From assembly GCA_964390795.1 (NCBI GenBank), contig CAYMLQ010000007.1, forward strand, positions 1 through 52,033: a stretch of 52,033 nucleotides of DNA, read 5' to 3'. The position numbers and the translations under genes were made by a program. The stretch is from CAYMLQ01 sp964390795. GTDB lineage: Bacteria > Verrucomicrobiota > Kiritimatiellia > RFP12 > UBA1067. Under the pieces are notes generated by a model. It worked only from the letters and a program-made list of their open reading frames with translations, was not told the origin of the DNA and made no database searches. Below, piece by piece: positions 39,827 through 46,630 of this stretch (positions are counted from its first letter, which is position 1; the number at the start of each line of letters is the position of its first letter).

Positions 39827-40521
39827 TGAGTTCTAGAGTTCTAAAGTGCCTGCTGCCTGCTGCCGCCTGCATCCTGTCGCCTCTTGCGCTCCGCGCCGAG
39901 GTCTTCTGGCGCCTGCCCAGAACCGCAGACACCGCCCTTCAGGAGCAGGGCGGAACCCGCGTCTACGCCACCGCCGTGCAGATCAACGGCACGCCCGGCA
40001 TGCTGGCCACGTACGCCTTCGCCGCCTCCGCCCAGAGCGTGAGCGCCGGACTCGTCCGGCGGCTCGGCCTGCCCCCCGCAGCACCCTTCGGCGGCACACT
40101 CATGACCCATCTGGAGAAAGGCCGCATGCGCCGCCTCATGATCCTTCCCTCCGACGGCGCAGAGGCCTGCGTCGTGCTCTCGCTCGACCAGTCGCTCGAC
40201 GACTACACGCGCGCGCTGAAAGAGCCGCCGACCTGGCCCGACGGCCTGCCCGCCTTGTCAGCCTCGCCGCTTTTCTCCGCCGTCTGCGCCGGAACGCGCA
40301 CCGCCTTCGTCACCGCCGAATCGGCGTCCTCGCCCGAAGAGGCCGTGCAAGAGGCCGCGCAAATGCTGCTCAGCGCCGGCTGGGCCGAGGCCGCCCCGTC
40401 AGCCCCCGCCTTCAAGATCTTCGCCTCCGGCCAGAAGGTCTGTATCCTTCTCGCCAGCCGCAACGCCCAGAGTGAAAGAACCACGATTAGCGTGTTGCAA
40501 CGAGAGGGTGCCAACCCTTAA
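39826..40521 (+). CDS. exported protein of unknown function in the Tad locus
   Basis: 231 residues with a signal peptide (VLKCLLPAAACILSPLALRAE, cleavage near residue 24). The mature part is alpha/beta with motifs such as GGTRVYATAVQINGTPG; no family recognised. It shares a base with the TadE-like stop and precedes cpaB, so it belongs to the pilus operon and may be a periplasmic assembly factor. Confidence 0.7.
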   Translation: MSSRVLKCLLPAAACILSPLALRAEVFWRLPRTADTALQEQGGTRVYATAVQINGTPGMLATYAFAASAQSVSAGLVRRLGLPPAAPFGGTLMTHLEKGRMRRLMILPSDGAEACVVLSLDQSLDDYTRALKEPPTWPDGLPALSASPLFSAVCAGTRTAFVTAESASSPEEAVQEAAQMLLSAGWAEAAPSAPAFKIFASGQKVCILLASRNAQSERTTISVLQREGANP

Positions 40522-40565
40522 ACTATCCGTGTCCCGTGTCGGACGAAAAAGGAAACCGCGATACC

Positions 40566-41384
40566 ATGAAGCAAAAGCTGATTTTGATCATCTCCGTTGT
40601 CGTCGGCCTGCTCGCAGCCTTCCTCACGCGCTCCTATCTGAACGCCAAGGATCGCGAGGTGCAGCGCTGGAAGGAAGAGTTTAACCGCAAGAACGCCAAA
40701 ATCGAGGTCGTCGCCATCAAAAAGGACACCCCGTCCGGCACCGTGCTCTCCATGTCGGATCTGGTCGGCAAGTTCGTGATCGAGCAGTCGGTCAAAGGCC
40801 ACATCGTCAAAGTCGCCGACGTCTACTCGCTCGTCGGACGCAAGACCCTCCGTGCCCTTCAGAAAGAGGCCCCGCTCTTCTGGTCCGACATCGAGGGCGG
40901 CGAGCCCGGCTCGCGCGGCCTCGCCGGCGACATCAAACCGCGCATGCGCGCCATCTCCGTCAACGTCAGCGGCTCGGCCTCGGTCAGCGGCATGGTCAGG
41001 CCCAACGACCACATCGACGTGCTCGGCACCTTCACCTTCCCCTCCAAGACCGTCCAGGGCGAACTCGAACTCGTCACGCTGACCATCCTGCAGGACGTGC
41101 TCGTGCTCGCCACCGGCAAGGAGACCGCCAAATCGCAGATGCTGGCCGACAACCGCTCTGCCGCCGCCTACAACACCGTCACGCTCGAGGTCACCCCGCG
41201 CGAGGCTGAAATGCTGGCCTTCGCGGAGCAGATCAAGGGCCGCATCTCCCTCGCCCTGCGAAACCCCGACGATGTCTATTTTGAAAAGACCCTGCCGCGC
41301 GTGAACTTCGAAATGATCCAGTCCGAGATCGAGGCCCTCAACACCTACCGCCAGCAGCAGCTCCTCCGGAAGCGCGCCGAATGA
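40566..41384 (+). CDS. cpaB: Flp pilus assembly protein CpaB/RcpC
   Basis: 272 residues. The N-terminal membrane anchor (LILIISVVVGLLAAFLTRSYL) is followed by a SAF-type domain (IEVVAIKKDTPSGTVLSMSDL) and by the CpaB core MRAISVNVSGSASVSGMVRPNDHIDVLGT, then TLTILQDVLVLATG and TLEVTPREAEMLAFAEQIKGRISLALRNPDD (parts quoted), all typical. CpaB sits in the periplasm and helps the secretin pore. Start at 40566 chosen over the GTG at 40536, because AAGGAAA lies at a suitable distance. It precedes the ATPase gene across a 74-base spacer with two repeat elements. Confidence 0.9.
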   Translation: MKQKLILIISVVVGLLAAFLTRSYLNAKDREVQRWKEEFNRKNAKIEVVAIKKDTPSGTVLSMSDLVGKFVIEQSVKGHIVKVADVYSLVGRKTLRALQKEAPLFWSDIEGGEPGSRGLAGDIKPRMRAISVNVSGSASVSGMVRPNDHIDVLGTFTFPSKTVQGELELVTLTILQDVLVLATGKETAKSQMLADNRSAAAYNTVTLEVTPREAEMLAFAEQIKGRISLALRNPDDVYFEKTLPRVNFEMIQSEIEALNTYRQQQLLRKRAE

Positions 41385-41393
41385 CAAAGCGAC

Positions 41394-41419
41394 GGGCGGA
41401 TACGCAGGTCCGCCCCTAC
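41394..41419. repeat. 26-base dispersed hairpin element, copy 2
   Basis: Inverted relative to the copy at 33430-33455, with 19 of 26 positions shared. It carries GGGCGGA and TCCGCCC as a 7-base stem. It begins ten bases after the cpaB stop. Confidence 0.6.
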
Positions 41420-41424
41420 AAGAT

Positions 41425-41452
41425 CCCAACTCTCAACTCCTAACTCCTCCCT
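41425..41452. repeat. 7-base-period array, 4 units (cpaB-cpaF spacer)
   Basis: CCCAACT, CTCAACT, CCTAACT and CCTCCCT, directly behind the dispersed hairpin and just before the FHA-CpaF start. Confidence 0.75.
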
Positions 41453-41458
41453 GACCCC

Positions 41459-43198
41459 ATGTCCTTCGTCCTTAACATCGCCCACCCCGGCCAGCCCTCC
41501 AACCGCTTCGAACTGCCGCCCGGCATTTACACCATCGGCCGCAGCGAGTCGTGCAAGATCCGCCTGCGCCACCCCGAGATCAGCGAGCGCCACGCCCTGC
41601 TGACCCTGCGTGACACCACCGCCGTGATCGAGGACTTGCACTCCAGCAACGGCACCACCATCGACGGCATCCCGATACAAGAGCCCACCGTCGTGCATGC
41701 GGACGACGTCATCGGCCTCGGCCCCTGCCTCCTGCGCGTCTCCCCAGCAGCTGGAGCGCCGGCCTCTGACCCCGCCCCTGCGGCCCCTGTTCCGCCGCTT
41801 CCTCCGGTTCCGGCAACTCCAAGAATCTCCGAGCCGTATCCTAGCCCGAGCGCTGTCGAGATCCCGAACGTGAGAACGCCCGCCCCTGTCCGCGACCCGC
41901 TTGCCGCCGTGATCCGCGAAATCAAGACGCAGATCCACAGCGAACTCATCCAACGCCTCGACCTCAAGCGCATGACCGCCTCGCGCATCGGCACCGACGA
42001 ACTCCAGACCAAGGCCCGCGAGACCATCCGCTCCATCATCGCCGAAGTCCGCCGCAACCAGAAGCTCCCCGCGGGCATCGACCCCCACCGCCTCGAAAAG
42101 GAGATCTACGACGAGGCCATGCGCCTCGGCCCTCTCGAGGACTTCCTCGCCGACGAGTCCATCACCGAAATTATGGTCAACGGGCCGACCCAGGTCTTTG
42201 TCGAGCGCAACGGCAAGATCGAACTCTCCGGTCAGACCTTCATGGATGACGAGTCCGTCCTGGGCGTGATCGAGCGCATCGTCGCCCCCATCGGCCGGCG
42301 CATCGACGAAAGCCAGCCCTATGTCGACGCCCGCCTGCCCGACGGCTCGCGCGTCAACGCCATCATCGCGCCGCTCTCGCTCACCGGGCCCTGCATCACG
42401 ATCCGAAAGTTCACCAAGCGTCCCCTCACCGTCGAGGACCTCATCCGCTTCGGCACGTGGACGCGCGGCGCCACGGACTTCCTGCGCCTCTGCGTGCTCA
42501 TGCGCAAGAACATCGTGGTCGCGGGCGGCACCGGCTCCGGAAAAACGACGCTGCTCAACGTGCTCAGCAGCTTCATCCCGGCCACCGACCGCATCGTCAC
42601 CATCGAGGACGCCGCCGAACTGCGCCTCGGCCAGCCCCACGTCATCCGCCTGGAGGCTCGTCCGCCCAACATCGAGGGCCGCGGCGCGGTGCCCATCCGC
42701 GACCTCGTGCGCAACTCCCTGCGCATGCGCCCCGACCGAGTGATCGTCGGCGAATGCCGCGGCGGCGAGGCGCTCGATATGCTCCAGGCCATGAACACCG
42801 GACACGACGGCTCGCTGACCACGGTCCACGCCAACTCCCCCCGCGACGTCATCTCGCGCCTCGAGACCATGGTGCTGATGTCCGGCATGGAGCTCCCCTC
42901 GCGCGCCATCCGCGAGCAGATCGCCTCCGCCATCGACATCGTAGTCCACGAGTCGCGCCTCAGCGACGGCTCGCGCAAGGTCGTCTGCATCTCCGAAGTC
43001 GTCGGGCTCGAGGGCCAGCAGATCGTCATGCAGGACATCTTCGAGTATAAGCAGACTGGCATCGACGAGAAGGGCAAAGTCACGGGCCGCTTCATGCCCA
43101 CCGGCGCGATGCCAACCTTCTACGAGCACCTCAAGAGCCGCGGCCTGCACATCGACCCTTCGGCCTTCGATCCCTCGAAGCAAGGCAGCGACACATGA
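41459..43198 (+). CDS. cpaF: Tad pilus secretion ATPase with N-terminal FHA domain (CpaF/TadA)
   Basis: 579 residues. The first 100 form an FHA phosphothreonine-binding domain (YTIGRSESCKIRL, ISERHALL, DLHSSNGTTIDG), joined by a Pro-rich linker (about 100-150) to a CpaF/TadA ATPase. The ATPase shows ITEIMVNGPTQVFVE, PYVDARLPDGSRVNAI, Walker A GGTGSGKT (356-363), RIVTIEDAAELRL, VRNSLRMRPDRVIVGECRGGEA and NTGHDGSLTTVHANS (quoted in parts). It powers pilus assembly at the inner membrane. An FHA domain fused to CpaF suggests control by a Ser/Thr kinase, such as the one at 756-1658. TadB follows with an ATGA overlap. A cpaF-type call is secure; the FHA fusion is uncommon but known in some lineages. 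Confidence 0.95.
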   Translation: MSFVLNIAHPGQPSNRFELPPGIYTIGRSESCKIRLRHPEISERHALLTLRDTTAVIEDLHSSNGTTIDGIPIQEPTVVHADDVIGLGPCLLRVSPAAGAPASDPAPAAPVPPLPPVPATPRISEPYPSPSAVEIPNVRTPAPVRDPLAAVIREIKTQIHSELIQRLDLKRMTASRIGTDELQTKARETIRSIIAEVRRNQKLPAGIDPHRLEKEIYDEAMRLGPLEDFLADESITEIMVNGPTQVFVERNGKIELSGQTFMDDESVLGVIERIVAPIGRRIDESQPYVDARLPDGSRVNAIIAPLSLTGPCITIRKFTKRPLTVEDLIRFGTWTRGATDFLRLCVLMRKNIVVAGGTGSGKTTLLNVLSSFIPATDRIVTIEDAAELRLGQPHVIRLEARPPNIEGRGAVPIRDLVRNSLRMRPDRVIVGECRGGEALDMLQAMNTGHDGSLTTVHANSPRDVISRLETMVLMSGMELPSRAIREQIASAIDIVVHESRLSDGSRKVVCISEVVGLEGQQIVMQDIFEYKQTGIDEKGKVTGRFMPTGAMPTFYEHLKSRGLHIDPSAFDPSKQGSDT

Positions 43199-44094
43199 CA
43201 CCCGAAACCCTGTACCACATCAAGTGGATCGCGCCCATCCTGCTCGGTCTCGCCTTCGGCGGGGTCGCCCTGACCATTGTCCGCGCCCTAGGCTCGGGCG
43301 CGGGCGCCTACTCCGACACCCTGTCCGAGGAGACGTCCCGCCAGTTCGAAGACCTCTTCCTCTTTATCCCCGCGCGCCGCATCGCCGAGATCGGCTGGGC
43401 CGCAGCCGCGACCGTCTTCCTGCTCTTCGCCATTCCCTTCTTCGACTTCAGCAATCCGCTCTCCACGACTGCGGGCCTCGTGCTGGGATCGCTCTTCGGC
43501 ACGCTCGCGCTGATGGCGCCCACGAAGCTTGTCTCCATTCTGAAGGAGAGGCGCCGCCAGAAGTTCAACATCCAGCTCGTCGAAGCCCTCGGCAGCATGA
43601 GCAACGCCCTGCGCGCGGGCTTCAGCATCAACCAGGCCTTCGAGACCGTGGTGCAGAACGGTGAGAAGCCCATCTCCCAGGAGTTCGGCGTGATGCTCCA
43701 GCAGATGCGCGTGGGCTTGAATTTCTACGACGCGCTCCAGAGCCTCGACAAACGCGTGGGCAGCGACGACCTCACGCTCGTGGTCACCGCCATCGACATC
43801 GCCCGCCGCACCGGCGGAAACCTCACGGAGATCTTCGACAAAATCAGCCTCACCATCCGCGAGCGCATGCGCATCGAGCGCCGCGTGCAAACCCTCACGG
43901 CGCAGGGCCGCCTCCAAGGCGTCATCGTCGCCTGCATGCCGGTCATTCTGGGCACGGCCATGACCCTGCTCAAGCCCGCCATGATGATCCCCTTTTTCAA
44001 GTCCGTCAACGGCATGGTCTCCGTCGGCATCACCGGCTTGCTCATCGTCGTCGGCTGGCTCTTTATCAGCAAGATCATCAAGATCGACGTCTAG
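43195..44094 (+). CDS. tadB: Tad pilus inner-membrane platform protein TadB
   Basis: 299 residues with two or three N-terminal membrane helices (WIAPILLGLAFGGVALTIV, AATVFLLFAIPFFDF, TAGLVLGSLFGTLALMAP), a T2SSF domain (VEALGSMSNALRAGFSINQAFE, QMRVGLNFYDALQSLDKRVGSDDL, DIARRTGGNLTEIFDKIS) and two C-terminal helices. The T2SSF domain is the membrane platform on which the ATPase acts. It is coupled to cpaF. A separate tadC gene, expected next, is absent: the next gene is convergent. TadC, the secretin, TadZ and the peptidase must lie elsewhere or be missing. Confidence 0.9.
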   Translation: MTPETLYHIKWIAPILLGLAFGGVALTIVRALGSGAGAYSDTLSEETSRQFEDLFLFIPARRIAEIGWAAAATVFLLFAIPFFDFSNPLSTTAGLVLGSLFGTLALMAPTKLVSILKERRRQKFNIQLVEALGSMSNALRAGFSINQAFETVVQNGEKPISQEFGVMLQQMRVGLNFYDALQSLDKRVGSDDLTLVVTAIDIARRTGGNLTEIFDKISLTIRERMRIERRVQTLTAQGRLQGVIVACMPVILGTAMTLLKPAMMIPFFKSVNGMVSVGITGLLIVVGWLFISKIIKIDV

Positions 44095-44150
44095 CCGGTC
44101 GCATCGCGCGGCTCCGCACGCCACGGCTGAGTGTGCCGCCGGAATCCGTG

Positions 44151-45041
44151 CTAACTCTCCACAAACGGAGTGTTGGCTTCATACAGCCTGATCCGCTCCT
44201 TCAAATCTTGCGCCCGTGCGGTCTGGCCCAGGTCCTGCGCGAGGGCCAGCCCTTTGCGGGCAGCGTCCAACGCCTCGCTAAAATGTCCGCTCGCGGCATG
44301 GATAACGGCCTGCGTATCCAGAAGCGCCGGGCTCGGTGATTTCATGAGGGAAAGCGCCTTTTCCACCAGCCGCCCGGCTTCCTCGATGTTCCTCAAGCGG
44401 GTCTCACTGGTGGTCGCCAGCACCCACGCGATGTCGTTCATGAGATCGGTGTCACAAGGAGTCGCCCGAAGATCCTCGCGCCATCGCCCAAGCCGTTTCT
44501 CAATGGGGGACCGAGGGATCTGATCCCCTCCCGGTTTGGGTTGATCCTCGGCTGGCGTGGCGGTCTTCGCGATGCCGGTGTTCACGCGTTCGAGCAAGGC
44601 CGCCCGAATGCGCTTCCCGCTCATTTCCACCACGTCCTGAGCCGCAGCGGCATGCTTCTCGACGCACGTGCCCGTACTGAATATTTCGCTTATGGCGGAC
44701 AACAAGGCGTCATTGTCGGCGGGTTTCTGGAAAAACGCTTTGGCACCCATCCGCAGAACCCGGTCGCACGCCAACTGAGGATCCCTGCCAGAGAGAACGA
44801 TCACAGGGATGAGCGACGTGCTCACCATGCCGGCCAGCCACTCGAGCACTCTGAATCCGTCGCCCGCAGGCAGGCCGATATCGAGGATGATGAGGTCGGG
44901 GAGCAGCTTGCAGGCCTGTGTGAAGGCACTGGTTCCGTCCGAAGCAGAGAAGATTTGGCATCCGTTCGCCTTGAGCCGCAAGGCCAAACCCATCAACTGA
45001 TCCCGGTCATCCTCCACAATCAAGATTTTTTCAGCGCCCAT
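44151..45041 (-). CDS. response regulator with C-terminal TPR-like domain
   Basis: 296 residues. The receiver domain shows KILIVEDDRDQ (E10-D12), phospho-acceptor D54 in LIILDIGLPAGDG, VIVLSG and KAFFQKPAD. A linker of about 60 residues leads to a helical region (LMNDIAWVLATTSETRLRN, ALLDTQAVIHAASGHFSEALDAARKGLAL, parts) that looks like TPR repeats. No DNA-binding or enzymatic output domain, so it probably works by protein contact. It follows the hybrid kinase by 18 bases with a strong AAAGGAG site and is likely its partner. It ends opposite TadB, 56 bases away. Confidence 0.85.
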   Translation of the reverse strand: MGAEKILIVEDDRDQLMGLALRLKANGCQIFSASDGTSAFTQACKLLPDLIILDIGLPAGDGFRVLEWLAGMVSTSLIPVIVLSGRDPQLACDRVLRMGAKAFFQKPADNDALLSAISEIFSTGTCVEKHAAAAQDVVEMSGKRIRAALLERVNTGIAKTATPAEDQPKPGGDQIPRSPIEKRLGRWREDLRATPCDTDLMNDIAWVLATTSETRLRNIEEAGRLVEKALSLMKSPSPALLDTQAVIHAASGHFSEALDAARKGLALAQDLGQTARAQDLKERIRLYEANTPFVES

Positions 45042-45059
45042 TCTATATCTCCTTTGCCC

Positions 45060-46622
45060 TTAAAGCAGGTAACTGACCCAACGCCGCAGTTCTTTCATAT
45101 CCAGCTTGCCAAGCACGGGAATGGCTGTGCCGGGAGTCGTTCCATCAAGTCCACTATACTCGCCAGCATAACCCGACACAACCACAATCGGGATTGCGGC
45201 GGTTCCCGCGTTCTCCTTGAGCCGGCCGATCACCTCATGCCCGTTCATCCCCGGCATCTGGATATCCAGAACGATCAAATCCGGCAACTCTTCCCTGAGC
45301 GCCGCAAACAACTCGGGGCCGCTGGCGGCCATTCTCACACTGTGAACGCCGAGCGCTGACATGACCCTTTGGATGAGTCGCCGGCCCTGCTCATCGTCAT
45401 CCACGACAATCAGACGCTTTTGAGACATTAGGACGCGTTCGGACACCGCCGCCGCACCTGCGCACGCCAACAGCTCGTCGGCGGATTCCGCGTCCGCGCG
45501 GGATACCGCGACCCCATAGGAGAGCGCGCGGCACAGCTCCGGCGCCACTGGAAAACACGCGTCCTTCGCCAACCGCCGCAGACGGCTCCTTACGAACTCA
45601 CCCTGAGCGTCGCCCTCTGCGGCCAGCGCGACAAACCGCTTCCCCGCATACGCCGCGCTAAACGTCTTCTCACCGGCTGCGACCAGCAACCGTTCCCACA
45701 CCGGCCGCAGCGCATCGTCGGCGGCATCGGCTTCCACAACGACGACCGAAAAGGTCTCGCCGGTCGCTTTCGCCCGCACCAGCCGGTCTTGGACAAGGGA
45801 CAATACCGCATGCTCGGGGCTGTAGACCGGCAACGTGAAGAAGAAGGTGCTGCCCTCGCCGACGCGGCTCTCCACCCAAATTCGTCCGCCTTGGCGTGTC
45901 ACGAGGTCGCGGCAGATAAACAGCCCCAACCCGAGACCCATACGGCTCTGGTCAACGGTCCTGTCGGACTGGTAGAGCTGTTGAAAGATACGCTCATACT
46001 CCTCTTCTCCGATGCCGCAACCCGAATCTGTAACGGAAACCTCCAGCCAGGAGGCGGCACCCGTATTCCACCTGGGAAGGCCCTCCGCCAACGCCTTTTC
46101 CGATGATGGGTCGAGGCCCTCTGGCAACTGCTTACAGACCTTCGCGCCTACGTGAATCCACCCCCCTTTTGACGTGAACTTGATCGCGTTGTCTACCAGA
46201 TTCACGACGATTTGTTGAACGCGCAGGGGATCGGCATAGGCCGCGGGAAGACTCTCCGCCACCTGTATCAACAGGGACAGATTCTTCGCTTGGGCGGTGG
46301 GCAGCACCGTATCCACAGCAGCGCCGATGCCTTCCGAAAGAATCATTTCGCGAGGGCTCAGCACCAGCTTTCCCGATTGTGCGCGGCTCACATCCAGCAG
46401 GTCGCCGATCATGGCCTGAAGCTGCTTCACATTCCTCAGGACGATCCCGAGATACTCGCGCTGCTCGTCGTTGATCTCGCCCGCGAGCCCATCGAGCAGG
46501 ATGGTGACAAACTGATACACTGCGGTGAGCGGGGAGCGCAACTCGTGCGAGACGCGCGAAAGCAACTCGTCTTTCAGACGCAGTTGCGCCAGATGGGCGC
46601 TTTCCAATTTCTCTTCCGTCAT
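45060..46622 (-). CDS. hybrid histidine kinase with degenerate GGDEF-like insert and receiver
   Basis: 520 residues, cytoplasmic. It begins directly with the phospho-acceptor helix: RVSHELRSPLTAV with H26. The ATPase domain shows NLVDNAIKFTSKGG, DSGCGIG and GLGLGLFICRDLV. Between it and the receiver (RLIVVDDDEQ... VLDIQMPG with D453) lies a segment of about 110 residues that resembles a decayed GGDEF domain: VVVEADAADD, then YAGKRFVALA where YGGDEF would stand (AGKRF, residues 326-330), then LSYGVAVSRADAESADELLACA. No sensor domain precedes the kinase core, so input must come through a partner. Start 46622 (MTEEK) chosen over 46634. It begins eight bases after the esterase stop and is followed by the REC-TPR gene, forming an operon. 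Confidence 0.88.
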   Translation of the reverse strand: MTEEKLESAHLAQLRLKDELLSRVSHELRSPLTAVYQFVTILLDGLAGEINDEQREYLGIVLRNVKQLQAMIGDLLDVSRAQSGKLVLSPREMILSEGIGAAVDTVLPTAQAKNLSLLIQVAESLPAAYADPLRVQQIVVNLVDNAIKFTSKGGWIHVGAKVCKQLPEGLDPSSEKALAEGLPRWNTGAASWLEVSVTDSGCGIGEEEYERIFQQLYQSDRTVDQSRMGLGLGLFICRDLVTRQGGRIWVESRVGEGSTFFFTLPVYSPEHAVLSLVQDRLVRAKATGETFSVVVVEADAADDALRPVWERLLVAAGEKTFSAAYAGKRFVALAAEGDAQGEFVRSRLRRLAKDACFPVAPELCRALSYGVAVSRADAESADELLACAGAAAVSERVLMSQKRLIVVDDDEQGRRLIQRVMSALGVHSVRMAASGPELFAALREELPDLIVLDIQMPGMNGHEVIGRLKENAGTAAIPIVVVSGYAGEYSGLDGTTPGTAIPVLGKLDMKELRRWVSYLL

Positions 46623-46630
46623 GATTCCCC

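Noticed and set aside
41345..43201. 618-codon minus-strand open frame
   Set aside because: Antisense shadow of the FHA-CpaF gene; Asp/Gly/Ala-rich without motifs.
44095..44150. terminator between tadB and the response regulator
   Set aside because: No stem with a T-run is visible in the 56-base gap.
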